DNA of 64,000 nucleotides from Cynocephalus volans (GCF_027409185.1 NC_084463.1:112846133-112910132), one strand, 5' to 3'. Shown: positions 9,892 through 20,719, counted from the stretch's first letter. Notes: generated by a model from the sequence alone, not told the origin. A program made the numbers and translations.

Positions 9892-10464
9892 AAGAAACCT
9901 TTCTCCACTAAAAGGAATCATGTCTCTTTGAAGAAATGGCTGACTTGAGGGCTGGCCAAGGAAAGTATCAGACGTGCTTGGAACATGTTGAGTGCCAGAA
10001 AGTTGCAAAGTACTCAGAAAATGATGGAGACATTTCAAAAGGACATAAAGCCAGTCGAAAGAGTTCTGACTGGCTAAATAGGGCATGATTTGATCATCAA
10101 AATAAACAATGATAGTAATGGATTTTAACGCATTGAATAAAATAGGAGTCCAAGAATCTATACAGATATTAAAAATGAATAAAGTGAAAGTTTGATAAGG
10201 CACAGTATAGTTACATGGTACCAAAGTACCTTCCCACAAATTACTTATTAGTTACACACATGAAAATAGAGTAACTTTACAGTGGAGAAGCCTGGCAGAC
10301 ACCACTTTAATCAAGTAATCAAACTTAACATCACCAGTAATGTGACAAGTTGAAATCATGCAGGACATGATAGGACATAATGAGAAGAATACTGCCTCAC
10401 TACTATGACATGCCTGGAAAAGGCTGATAACTTGAATGTTGTCATGGGGAAACAGAGAAAGCTG
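9892..10464. other. intergenic sequence, no feature recognised
   Basis: This is AT-rich and ORF-poor. The 118-aa minus-strand ORF at 9883-10239 shows no recognisable domain. Some of the stretch may be degraded LINE sequence, but I cannot assign it. Confidence 0.4.
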
Positions 10465-10735
10465 TACTCATTAGCTATTATTGTATAAAAAATTACCTCA
10501 AAACCTTACAGATTAAAACAATATTTATTCCCTTTCGCAGTTTTCTGTGGGTCAGGAATTTGGGAGCAGCTTGGATAGGGGGCCCTGACTTGTGCTCTCT
10601 CGAGATCCCACTTCTGAGGTGGCTTGCTCTCACGGCGGGCACACTGGTGCTGGCCGCTAAGGGGAGGCTTCTTCAGAGGGCTCTTTGAGTATCTTCGTGA
10701 TGCAGTGGCTGGCTTCCTCAGAACTCTGCCTTGTT
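10465..10735 (-). mobile_element. MLT1-type LTR fragment, antisense
   Basis: Diagnostic plus-strand text in reverse orientation: GCTATTATTGTATAAAAAAT, TTTTCTGTGGGTCAGGAATT, GGGAGCAGCTTGGATAG and GATGCAGTGGCTGGCTTCC. It is partial, since the distal part is missing. ORFs at 10506-10862 and 10624-10911 are shadows of it. Confidence 0.78.
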
Positions 10736-10883
10736 CTCTTGGATTTTGCTTAAAACTACTTAAAATGCAGATATTTAGGGGTTTTATTCTGCAATTCTTT
10801 AACTCAGATAATTTCTTAGCTGACCTTAGTGCTTTAAACTTGAGAAACACAGGAAAGGCCAACGAAAAAAGTTTAAAACACCT

Positions 10884-11283
10884 TGTATTAGTTCATTTCT
10901 GTTGCTTATAACAGAATACCTGAAACTAGGTAATTTACAAAGGAATGAAATTTATTTCTTACAGTTTCAGAGGCTAGGAAGTCCATAGTCCAGGGAAAAG
11001 ATCTGGTGAGGGCCTTCTTCTGGGTGGTGAGCAATGCAGGGTATCACATAGCAAGAGAAATAGGCTGAGCAAGAGAGCTAACCTTCTCACTTGCCCTCCT
11101 TGTAAAGCTATCAGAATCATACCCATTCCTCCATTCACAAGGGCACCGTCCTCACAAACTAATCACCTCTTCAAGGCCCCACCTTTCAAATACTATAATT
11201 GGGTTTCTCACTTTCTTAGCACTGTTAGCAATGGGGGCCAAACTTCAGTGAGTTTTGGGGGGACATTCAATCCACAGCACACC
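10884..11283 (-). mobile_element. MaLR LTR (MST/MLT1A-like), antisense
   Basis: TGTATTAGTTCATTTCTGTT, then AATACCTGAAACTAGGTAAT, TTTCAGAGGCTAGGAAGTCC, TTTTGGGGGGACATTCAATC. The 'loss of aligned CCACAGACTGGGTGG' wording relative to the copies at 7.6 and 59.3 kb places it nearer the MST side of the MaLR family. It is a solo LTR. Confidence 0.8.
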
Positions 11284-11835
11284 TATTATCTAATTACCTG
11301 TTAATATTTTTGCCTATAGCTTTCTGGTCCCTTCTTTGTGCATACATATATATCCACACATACTTAAAAAAATTATAAACATGATATTATACTATTCATA
11401 TTTTTATTTTAAATGCCCCACAAACATTTCTCAGACCAATGATATTCTTCTACAACATAATTACCTGATTTTCACATTGACGAAGCAATGAGGCTGAAAT
11501 TCAACCAAGTTTTGCCTGGCTACAAATTGAGTATTCTTTCTCTCTGCCAAAGCAGGAAAAAACAGCACAGATGTTTTTCCTCACCCATTAAAATGTATCA
11601 ATAATAGTAATGATGCTTGCCAGCTATGCAGCTCTTTACAGTTCCCAGTTCCCACCCCACTCACACGTGGAAGATCCCAGGATCTTCCAAAGTAGTGTAT
11701 ATTTTTTAATGTACCACCTTCATTCATGGGGTATTTACATAGCTAATAGCTGTGACAGTCTCCATTTCACAATTTTTTTTCCAGGAAGTTTATTTAATGC
11801 AGTGCTGCATAGTTAACCACTGGCCTCTTTTGATG
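11284..11835. other. intergenic sequence, no feature recognised
   Basis: AT-rich sequence includes an ATATATATCC tract near 11350. Nothing coding or structured is evident. Confidence 0.4.
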
Positions 11836-11839
11836 TGAT

Positions 11840-12900
11840 ATTGGAATATCTCAATGTATCATTCAATCAACCAATATTTGAATATCCACTGTGCACAAAA
11901 TTCTGTATCTAAAAACTATTGAGAGTGCAAAAATGTGAATGCTAACTACTTGCCAGGAAGCACTCGAAATTCAACTAGAGAGAAAAGATGAATATACATA
12001 CATCAATACACAGTAGCATCGGGCAGTCTGCTTGGTGGTGGTAGCCAGAGGAAGCAGGGGGCATGATGGGCTTTATCATCAGAAAGACTTCATCAAGAAT
12101 TAGGGACTTGAGGTCAGCCTCCAATGCTGGATGGGATGTGTATGAAGCAATTATTTCTGGCAAGAGAAATAATATGAATAAAGATGTAGGAATAGAAATG
12201 TTTTAGACTTGTGTGGTAGAGGGTGAAGAGATGAGTGTGGCTAGCAGGTGACAAAGAGAAGAATGGATAAGAAGTTAGACCAGAGACTGGGTGTAGAGAG
12301 CCTGGAATGCATATCCAGAACAAACTTCATTAAACGGGAAGCAACCGAGTCAGATGCAAGCCAGGCCCTAGATGGGAAATGAGGATGTGAGTATTTTTGT
12401 AGACAACTCCCCTGAATCAATTGGCAGGGAAGAAAGGGGGAAGATGGGATAGTGGCCCTAAAGGGTCAGTTGAAGTTATTAGCAACATTGCAGAAGTTGT
12501 GCACACTTGAAGGCTGAAGAGACAGTGCTAGTGGAGAGGGAAAAATGGAAGATAGAGTGATTAGTGAAGCAAGTTCTCCTCTGAGGTGAAGAGGCTTAGA
12601 ATCTAGAACACATACGCTGATGGAGAAGTTGGGGAGGGGTTTGCTGTGAGAAGGTGAAAAATCACATACTCTGAGCCAGGAGGGATAGAGACTGGCCTAA
12701 GTGTAGAGATGGAATAGTTTAAAGCAGAGAACAGGATAAAAGATGTGTTGTCTTGGGCTAGGTCTAGGCCCAGGGGGTTCAGGGCAGCAGGTGATGAGTT
12801 GTCTGGTTTAGAGAGTGATGGTGGTTTTTTAAAAGTGAGATTGATAGCTCAGAGGACAGTTGGAGTAGAGGCAAGAAATCCTGATGAGAGAGCTCAGACC
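11840..12900 (-). mobile_element. L2 LINE relic, antisense
   Basis: Read on the minus strand it starts with the L2 3' end (plus strand CAATCAACCAATATTTGAAT, then CCACTGTGCACAAAATTC). It moves inward through text equivalent to L2 3' coding sequence (ACTTCATCAAGAATTAGGG, ATGGATAAGAAGTTAGACC, GGAATGCATATCCAG). It is heavily decayed and the 5' border is unclear. L2 is an ancient CR1-clade LINE, so this fossil predates placental radiation. Confidence 0.55.
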
Positions 12901-13139
12901 TGCAGAGGCATTCCTTGCCCGGAGCCTCATTATTAGGGACCATTTCCTACAGATGAGTGGGCTCTTTGTGGGCTAGATAAGTTCCTCCCATTCACAGAGG
13001 GGGCAGCTACACTCCAGCCCATCATGTTGTCTTCCTCCATGACCTTGGAATTTTCAGGGGCTAGGATTACCTAGATTCTCTGGCAGTTCTATCCAGGAGA
13101 ATTTTTCTGCCATGATAGAAATGTCCTGTATCTGCACTT

Positions 13140-13292
13140 TTCAACATGGTGGCTACTAGCCACATGTGGCTTTTGAGCACTTGAGATGTGGCTACTGTGA
13201 TTGAGGAACTGAATTTTAAAGTTTTATTTAATTTTAATTGATTTAAATTTAAGTAGCCAAGTGACTAATGGCCACATTCAATAGAACAGCTA
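13140..13292. mobile_element. palindromic DNA-transposon MITE, probably hAT type
   Basis: GTGGCTACTAGCCACATGTG opens the element, and AAGTAGCCAAGTGACTAATG with GGCCACATTCAATAGAAC closes it as an imperfect inverted copy. The centre is AT-rich (TTTTATTTAATTTTAATTG). This layout is common for old mammalian non-autonomous elements. I am not sure of the family. Confidence 0.6.
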
Positions 13293-13812
13293 TTGAATGG
13301 TTCCTTTCTTCTTAGCAAGAAGGATATAAGGCCTTCCACAAGACTGGAGGACTACATAGGGTCAGATAAAAAACTCTGTTATTGAGGCACTAGTTTTCCC
13401 AGCAACTACTCTGACTGAACCTGCCATGAGTAGGATTGTAGTTTCAGAAACTCTGTGTTCTCATCTCTTTTCATAATGAGCAAGCTCGCAAAAATCAATT
13501 ATTTTGGAGAATAATTTTTCTTCATAACTAGATTCCAAGTATTCTCTTACCTTACGGAAAGTTGTGTCCTTAAATTCATACACCGGGGAAGCAGAATTAG
13601 CTCTCCCAAGGAAGAAATGTGGAAACACAGGAGACTTTTACAGAGGTCAGAGCAACTACTGTTCCTCCTTTGTGGTCATAGGGAGGAAGCTGAGAGTCCT
13701 AGAAATAGTCCTGGCTAAGAATCAGAGGGACCTGGATTCAACTTTTGGTCCTGGAACAAGTTATCCAACCATTCTGGCTTTCCATTTGATATCTGTAGAA
13801 TGGAAAGAATAA

Positions 13813-14031
13813 TACAGTCATGTGTCACTTAACAACAAAGATACATTCTGAGAAATGTGTCATGAGGTGATTTCATCATTGTGGGAACATCATAGAGTGC
13901 ACTTACACAAACCTAGATGTTATAGCCTACTACACACCTAGGCCATATGGTATTAGCCATTATAATTTTATGGGACCATCATCGTATACACGGTCCATTG
14001 TTGACCAAAACATTGTCATGCCACACAGGCC
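13813..14031 (-). mobile_element. Tigger-type non-autonomous element sharing ends with the 5.0-6.3 kb copy
   Basis: It opens with the terminal repeat CAGTCATGTGTCACTTAACA and continues ATTCTGAGAAATGTGTCATG, ACATCATAGAGTGCACTTAC and ATAGCCTACTACACACCTAG. These are the reverse complement of 6130-6265. The right end (CATTGTTGACCAAAACATTG, ATGCCACACAGG) mirrors the left repeat imperfectly. The internal transposase is deleted, so this is the MITE form. Confidence 0.82.
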
Positions 14032-14034
14032 TAT

Positions 14035-16065
14035 AATTAATAACTTATTCATATTTATTCCACACTGATGTGCCAGGTAATGTGTTAGGTACTAGGAATA
14101 AAATGGTGGGCAAAGCAGATAGGATTCTTGTTCTGAAAGGTTTTATGTTCTAGTGTGCAAAGGTAGGCATTAATCAAATAGTCACAGAAATATATGCTAT
14201 ATCTTTATAATAGAATTATATGTTATACAAAATTATACATTGTGATATGTTCAGGGAAGGCAAGTAGAGGTGAGGTGATTTTTAAAACATGCCTGCAGAT
14301 TTTTTGACACACTCTCTCTAAAAGGCAGAAGCTAATTCCCCTCCCACTGGATGAGGGCCAATCTTGGTGACTCACTTCCACCAAATAGAATATGGCAAGG
14401 TGATGTTATGTGGCTTCGGAGGCTAGTTCATAAAAAAGGATACAGCTTCATCCTGCTCGCTCATGCTCTCTCTCTCTTTCTCAATGCTTGGCTTTGAAAT
14501 CAAGTCACCGTGTTGTGAGGAAGCCCAGGAAATATGAAGAGGCCCACAGAGAGAGGAGCTGTAGCCTCTCACCATCAGCCAACACCAACGTGCCAGCCAC
14601 ATGACTGAGCAGTCTTGAAGTAGAAACTCTAATCCCAGTCAAACCTTCAGATAACTGCATTCCTGGCTGACATCTGACCGCAATCTCATGACAGACCACA
14701 AGCCAGAGCCACCTAGCCAAGCCATTCCCAAACACCTGACCCACAGAAACTGTGAGAGATAATAAGTGATTATTACTGTTTTAAGATATTAAGTTTTGGA
14801 GAGATTTGTTACCCAGCCTTAGATAACCAATACACAAGGAAACCAGGAGATAAAGTCTGAGGGATCAGGAAAGACTTGCTTGATGAAATAACATGGGAGT
14901 TAATAACAAGAGGAGAGGAATTCATTAGATAAAGAGGAAGGGAAAGTGTTCCAAGGAGCTCTACTAATAGAAACTACAGCCCCGTGGGGCAAATAATAAA
15001 TTTGAGGAATTAGAAGTTATGTAGTGTGGGAGGAACACACAGTTGGGAGTGGGACATTCAAGATGCCTGGAAAATGTGGTGAGGTTGTGTGGGGGGTGGG
15101 GCAGTTCATTCAGGGCCTCAGAAGGACTTTTTTCTAAATATGGTAGAACACTCTTAAAGGGGTCATGAGTTAGGGATGTATCAAGCCTGACATCTAGGTT
15201 TCTGGTACTTTTCCCAAAGATGGGAAACACTTGAGGAGAACCATATTTATAGTGGAAGGTCATGGTTTTGGACAGGTTGTTTGAGATACTTTTGAGACAC
15301 CCAGATGGTATTGTCAAAGAAGAGATTAGATATACACAACTGGAGTTCCAAATAGAGATATGGATTACATGTGCATGTTTGAAAGACAACAGCAAACAAA
15401 TAGTACCTGAAACCATGGAGTAAATTAGCTTGGCTGGAGACAGTCTAAACAGTGAGAATAGAAGAAAGCCTAAGATCTAGAACTACGAAATTTAATGGCT
15501 AGCTAGAGGAGAATGGGCTAGCAAAGGAAAATGAGATAGAGCAGGCAGAGAAATAGGAAGAAAATGAGATCGTCTCAGAGAGGTGTTGGTCAATAATGTC
15601 ACACTGTCCAAGTAAGATGGGGTAGATGAAAGGTCCATTAAACTAGCTACTCTAACTCATAAAGGCTAGAAGGACAATTGTTTTGAAGGAATAAGTGATG
15701 GGCGCAGAAGCCCAATTGGAGAGGGTTAAGGAATAAGTGAGAGGTAAAGACCTGGAGGCAATAAGGTCAGGCAATTCCTGTCAGAAGTTCTGCTATGAAA
15801 GGGAGAAGAGAGGAGAGTAGGTGGGCATGAGGTTGGGACAACAGAAGGTTGTTTTCTGTTGTTTTTAAAACAGGAGAGTGACTTGTGTATGTTTAAATGC
15901 ATATGGAAAGGATCCAGTATACAGTGAAGTTGAAGATTTGGAAGAAAGAGGGAATACTGTATACAGAAAGGATTATGAGAATGTGAGAGTAGATGGAATT
16001 CAGAACCAGGTGAAGCCCCTGGCACATGGGAGGGATTTGAATACTGGTAGCTCTGCTTAACATGT
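14035..16065 (-). mobile_element. long antisense L2 LINE with reverse-transcriptase relic, split by an LTR
   Basis: The 3' part lies at 14035-14300 (plus strand TGCCAGGTAATGTGTTAGGT, GGAATAAAATGGTGGGC). An MLT1 LTR interrupts, and L2 resumes at about 14840. The minus-strand reading 15416-14964 aligns by eye with the end of the L2 ORF2 protein (SKTMTFHYKY, VFPIFGKSTRNLDV, DTSLTHDPFKS). Farther in, GTTGGTCAATAATGTCACAC and GCCCAATTGGAGAGGGTTAA correspond to the region before the catalytic box of the reverse transcriptase. The YADD box itself is not preserved. At about 1.5 kb of L2 sequence it is unusually long for a fossil copy. Confidence 0.75.
14305..14836 (+). mobile_element. MLT1-type LTR inserted in L2
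   Basis: CCAAATAGAATATGGCAAGG, GTTGTGAGGAAGCCCAGG, GACTGAGCAGTCTTGAAG, TAGCCAAGCCATTCCCAAAC and CAGAAACTGTGAGAGATAAT run in MLT1 order, ending AACCAATAC. The LTR divides the L2 at 14035-16065, so it is the younger of the two. Confidence 0.85.
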
Positions 16066-16354
16066 ATTTTTAACTTTTTAAGAAAAGTAGTGGTATACAA
16101 CAGATATGTAGAAAATAATGCTTAAAACAAATATGTAGCTTAATTAATCATTACAGGCGACATCAATGTGACCAGACAATAGTAGAACATTGCCTGCACT
16201 CCAGAGGCACCCCCCCACCATGTTTCCTTTTCTTATCACACCACCCTACTCCTCATGATAAGCTCTACTCCAAATTTATTGATAATTACTTTTTGCCCTT
16301 CTACCTAGTTTTCTTCTTTCTAATTTTACCACCTATATGAGAGCATATATCTCT
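16066..16354. other. intergenic sequence, no feature recognised
   Basis: AT-rich with a C-run at 16211-16217. No coding or repeat signal that I can name. Confidence 0.4.
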
Positions 16355-16795
16355 AAATAATGCTGTTAAATTTTGCTTGTTTTTGAACTTTATGTAAAAA
16401 CAATTATACTATGTGAATTCTCTTATTTCACACTTCTGTTACTCAATATTACATTTTTAGGATTTATCCAGGTTGTGCTGGTAGTTGTTGTTCATTCATT
16501 TTTGTCCCTGTGTAGTATTCCATTGTATTATTATATCACAGTTTATTTATCCTTTCTACCATTAGTGGACATTTGGGTTGTTTCTTCTTTGGGGTTATGA
16601 CAAAAATGTCCAATGAATATTCTTGTATGTGTGCCCTGGTGTACTCGTGTCTGAGTTTCTTTTTGGGTATAGTCTTACGAGTAGAAATTTTGGGTCGCAG
16701 AGTATACATATCTTCAACTTCACTAGCTAATACCAAACTATTCCAAAGTGGTTGTGTCAATTTAAACTCCTATAAGAAAAGGTGTTCAACCTAAT
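16355..16795 (-). mobile_element. antisense L1 3' end (old L1M/L1ME type)
   Basis: Plus-strand landmarks of an L1 3' region in reverse: AGTATTCCATTGTATTATTA, TTTATCCTTTCTACCATTAG, GGACATTTGGGTTGTTTC, and CAAACTATTCCAAAGTGGTT. ORFs 16373-16600 and 16573-16794 are antisense shadows. Confidence 0.82.
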
Positions 16796-17099
16796 TAGAA
16801 ATAAGGCAAATTGCATCATTATTCCTGAGCCACCTGCTTCCTTAGGAAAGTTCTAAACCACTGGCTCTCCTTTCCAGCATCAAGCTGACTCAAAGTTTTT
16901 GTCTCAGTATGATTTGTTACCATTAAGTGGATCACTGTTTCTTTTATGTGTTACAAGTTAGCTTCTTCCTTGGGAAGACTTGGGGGGAACATACCCTCTT
17001 GTCTCATCAGTGATATACATGGTTGTTACATCCCAGTGTAGGTCACCCTGCACACGGTTGATCTTTTGCATTCAGTGTAGTGCTGCATTTGGGCAGCTG

Positions 17100-17322
17100 A
17101 GTGGAAGGCTAAGAGCATGAAATCTGAAGCTGGACTGCCTGGGGTTGAATCCTTGCTCTGGACTTACTGGTTATATGACCCCAATCAAGTTGTTTCACCC
17201 CTCTGGTCTTCAGCTTGCTCATCTATAAAATGAGAATAATAAGAGTATCTACCTCATAGGTGGTGGGGACCAAAATGAGGTAATATATGGGAAATACTTA
17301 GAACAGTGCCTGGCATTCTATT
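17100..17322 (+). repeat. MIR SINE
   Basis: Near-full-length MIR: GGACTGCCTGGGGTTGAATC, TTACTGGTTATATGACC, the CORE-like CTCATCTATAAAATGAGAAT, and ACAGTGCCTGGC at the end. It is an ancient tRNA/CORE-SINE shared by all mammals. Confidence 0.88.
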
Positions 17323-17384
17323 GCTTTGATTTATATTCATTTCACCTTTGGTGGCAGTAGAGGTCAGGAACATCGGTTACAAAC

Positions 17385-18262
17385 ATGAATTGGAAGGTCC
17401 CAGCTCTACTTTCTCCTGGTTATGGGACCATGGGCAAGTCATACAAAGTAGTCTCTCCCCTTATCTTGGGGGATACATTCCAAAACCCCCAATAGATGTC
17501 TGAAAGTTGGGTACTACTAAACACTATATGTATATAGAGAGCATAATGTGTGTGTGTATATATATATATATATATCTACACACTGTATTTCTTATACATA
17601 CCTATGATAAAGTTTAATTTATAAATTAGGCACAGAGATTAACAGCAATAACTAATAGTAAAATAGAACAATTATAACAATATACTGTAATAAAAGTTAT
17701 GCAAATGTAGTCTCTCATCTCTCTTTCAAAATATCTTGTTGTACTATACTCATCCCTCTTGTGATATGAGAGATGATAAAATGCCTACATGATGAGATAA
17801 AGTGAGGTGAATGATGCAGGTATTGTGACACAGCATTAGGCCTTTGGATGATACATCAGAAGAAGAATCATCTGCTTCAGTTGGTCCTGGATCATGGAGC
17901 CATGATGATGATGATGATGGTTGGATGTCAGTAGGAAACAATGTTGAGGACTAACAGGTGAGTAGCATCTACAGCCTGGATACTCTGGACAAAGGGATGA
18001 TTCACGGCCTGGGCAGGATAGCATGAGATTTTATCATACTAGTCATAACAGCTCACAATTTAAAACTTACGAATGGTTTATTTCTGGAATTTTCCATTTA
18101 ATATTCTTGGACTGTAGTTGGCCATGGGTAACTGAAACTGTAGAAAGCAAAACCGCAGATAAGGGGGGCTACTGTGATCTCCCTATATCTCAGTTCCTCA
18201 TCTGTGTAAACTGGGGTAATAATCACTACTTTACATAGGTGTTGCAAGGGTTAATTAGGATG
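17385..18262 (+). repeat. second MIR, split in two by a Tigger-type element
   Basis: The left part ends GGGACCATGGGCAAGTCATA at about 17443. The right part resumes at about 18177 with CTCAGTTCCTCATCTGTGTA and AACTGGGGTAATAATCACT. Joined, they form a normal MIR in sense orientation. Confidence 0.72.
17444..18176. mobile_element. Tigger-type non-autonomous DNA transposon with both terminal repeats
   Basis: The left terminal repeat GTAGTCTCTCCCCTTATCTT is matched at the right by CAGATAAGGGGGGCTACTG in inverse orientation. Inside the right end, AACTGAAACTGTAGAAAGCA and GGAATTTTCCATTTAATATT are typical of Tigger2/MER2-group ends. The central part holds a (TA)n at 17552-17574 and an (ATG)n at 17901-17918. 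There is no transposase reading frame. It inserted into a MIR. Confidence 0.78.
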
Positions 18263-18318
18263 GCAAATGCAAAATGCCATGCTGAATATGAATGCAGTAC
18301 ATGGTAGCTGCTGTCATT

Positions 18319-18369
18319 CTTTTTTTTTTTTTTAGGCGACTGTCTTGTACAGGGATTGAACCCTGGATG
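18319..18369 (-). mobile_element. short 5'-truncated tRNA-type SINE with TSD
   Basis: A T-run is followed by AGGCGACTGTCTTGTACAGG and GATTGAACCCTGGAT. On the minus strand this gives a B-box-like GGTTCAATCCC. The 12-bp direct repeat GCTGCTGTCATT at 18307-18318 and 18370-18381 marks a target-site duplication around only ~50 bp. Confidence 0.72.
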
Positions 18370-18639
18370 GCTGCTGTCATTTTAGCAGGTGGCAACTACA
18401 GTTCCTGCTCTCAGATGCTGGGGGTGAACAGCTCATGGGCCCTAAACCCATAAGTCTTATGCACTGGCCAATGGGTGGCTGAGGAGAGTGAAAACGTGTG
18501 GAAACATTAGGGTGAAGAGATGACAATGAGAGTCACTTCCCATTTGCGTGCAGACCCTGGGCAGGGTACATTTAGCTGAATGAGACCCAGTTCACTTTCT
18601 AGGGGTTCACCAGCAACACACATATGCTGGTAACAGACA

Positions 18640-18965
18640 GAATATGAGTAGTATATCTGGAGCAAGGAGCTTCAAGGGTACAAGGGAGGAAATACCTAGT
18701 TGAGCAATCTTCCTGAAGGAAAAGGGTTTTTAAGATGAGTCTCAAAAAATGTGTTTGCAGATGGGAGAAGGTGGAGAAAATACTAGTCTGGAAGTCACAG
18801 CATGTGATGATGAGCTTTCAATCCCAGGCCAAGGGAATTTTTTCTTCATTCACGAAAGAATGGGGAGACGTTGTGTTGCCTGGTGGCTGTAAAACAGGAA
18901 CTGACGTCTGAAAGTTGTCCAGGTGTACTGGGCCAACCAATAGTGGTTTAGAAACCCTGCTAAAA
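18640..18965 (-). mobile_element. antisense L2 fragment
   Basis: GAAGGAAAAGGGTTTTTAAG, GAGTCTCAAAAAATGTG, GGTGGAGAAAATACTAGTC and GAGACGTTGTGTTGCCTGG lie in the order and orientation seen in the L2 at 14-16 kb. It is strongly decayed. Confidence 0.45.
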
Positions 18966-19423
18966 GTCTGGCTGGCACTGCCATCAGACTTTATCAGGTG
19001 CTTTTAAAAGATGATATTTAGAAAGAGATATGCCTAGTCCAGTTTTAATATCAAATTATGCGTTTTCTAACATATTTCCAAAAACTAGTGCCAAGTTGAC
19101 CGAGGTCTTTATAGTGAACCCCACAGTATCATCTTATTATTGCATAAGAACTAGAGATAAAATGCACTTGGACTTGACTGTGGTGGTGGATACCTACACA
19201 GGTGAGAAAATTGTACAGAATGAAATACAGGTATACACAAACAAGTACAAGTAAAACTGGGGAAATCTCAAGAAGATAGGTGGGTTGGATCAATGTCAAT
19301 ATCACAATGGTCATATGTCATAGTTTTGGAAGACATTACCAGTGGGGTGAACTGGGCAAAGTGAACAAAGGATTTCTCTGTAATTTTTTACAACTGCATG
19401 TGACTCAACAAAAATTTAAATTA

Positions 19424-19525
19424 GGGGCTGGCTGGTTAGCTCGGTTAGAGCATGGTGCTGATAACACCAAGGTTCAGGGTTCCATCTCTTTCTGTACCAG
19501 CCAGTCTCCAAAAAAACCAAAAACC
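19424..19525 (+). mobile_element. tRNA-Ile-type SINE with perfect TSD
   Basis: GGGCTGGCTGGTTAGCTCGG, TTAGAGCATGGTGCTGATAA, CACCAAGGTTCAGGGTTCC and TGTACCAGCCAGT are followed by an A-rich tail. The repeat AAAATTTAAATTA at 19411-19423 and 19526-19538 is a perfect 13-bp target-site duplication, so this copy is fairly young. The ORF at 19280-19534 runs through it and is spurious. Confidence 0.9.
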
Positions 19526-19538
19526 AAAATTTAAATTA

Positions 19539-20185
19539 AAAATGCATTAGTAAAAGTTATGTTTGGTAGAAAATGTGCTGTAGTGAGGCACACTCTGCTT
19601 TCTTCAATTATCTATACTTAGGGATCCTTCGGGCACAAAGTAGGCGCCATTATTTATCCTGAGGCTACAACTGGAAAAGCCAGCCAAGTGCCTAGAAGGA
19701 ACGAGGTCCACTGTACAGGAATCGCTTTGCTACTTTTGGTGAAATTGCAGATTATAATTACACAAAACTTTAGACAGTCTGTGCTCAGTGGGTCAACTTT
19801 ACCCCTCTTATCTGACTTACCGACTGGGTCTACTAGGTCACTTTTGAGTCACTACTTCCAAAGGCAGGGTTAAAGTTACTCTTCTATCATTGAAATGAAG
19901 TTTCTCCACAAAGAAAGGGGTGACGTGAAGTTGCCTGCAGCATTTCAAAGTTTCGATAGTTTTTACCGGACCCATTATTTTCGAAAAGTGTAACCCGCAG
20001 GGATGAGTGAACTTAATTTCTTGAGTGACTTGGAGAAGAAGATCGTGCTAGTAGGGCACGATTATTACGAACTCTGTAATTATCCTTCTCTGCTATGCCA
20101 AACGTTTCCCTTCCAAACAGTAGGACAGACTTCGACTTGAGCGGGAGCCGTGAACTTTTATTAAGTGAAAGGGAAGAAGGGAAGA
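19539..20185. other. upstream flank of the CpG island
   Basis: This is unique sequence with no named repeat. At 19815-19820 ACTTAC reads on the minus strand as a donor-like GTAAGT (CG|GTAAGTC), which could belong to an upstream antisense transcript. That is weak evidence on its own. A CRE-like TGACGTGA occurs at 19921-19928. Confidence 0.4.
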
Positions 20186-20625
20186 AATGGCAGACCGGGA
20201 AACCGGCCCGGGAAGGCGTCCTCCGCGCTCGACAACAACAACCTGAATTTCCAGAAAAGAAACTTCTCCTCCCCACACTCAGACTTCCGCGAGTGCGGGA
20301 GCGCTTCAGGCTGCCGCCGGAGCTGATGCGTCCGGGATGCGGGAAACTGAGGCACGGAGCGCGCTGCCCAAGCCTCGGCGGCCGGCCCCAGGAGGGGACC
20401 CAAGCTTCCAAAGTTCTCGGCGCGGGCGCAGGCACCTCCAAGGAGCCCTGTTCCCGTCCGCCCCGCCCCAGCTCGGGACAAAGCCCGGAGCCCGCGCCGG
20501 GAGGGGGAGGGCGGCTCCGCGCGCCGCGCTCCCCAGTGGGCGCGAGACTCCGCCCCGCCGCCCCTCCGGGGGGAGCCCGCGCCCCAACGGCCAAGCGGCG
20601 GAGCCGGTCCCGCCCCGAATCCCCA

Positions 20626-20633
20626 TGACGTCA
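20626..20633. promoter_or_regulatory. cAMP response element (CRE), distal of two
   Basis: A perfect palindromic TGACGTCA in the context CCATGACGTCACCGG. CREB/ATF-family proteins bind this octamer, and methylation of its central CpG blocks binding. Confidence 0.85.
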
Positions 20634-20678
20634 CCGGCGGCGGCAGGCCCCGCCCCCGGCCCCGGGCAGCAGGCCGCA

Positions 20679-20686
20679 TGACGTCA
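20679..20686. promoter_or_regulatory. cAMP response element (CRE), proximal of two
   Basis: A second perfect TGACGTCA in the context GCATGACGTCACCGA, 53 bp from the first (about five helical turns). Both share ATGACGTCACCG. The spacing to the likely start-site zone (20700-20780) is typical of functional CREs. Confidence 0.87.
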
Positions 20687-20719
20687 CCGAGGCCCCACCC
20701 CTCCGGAGCGAGTTCGGTC

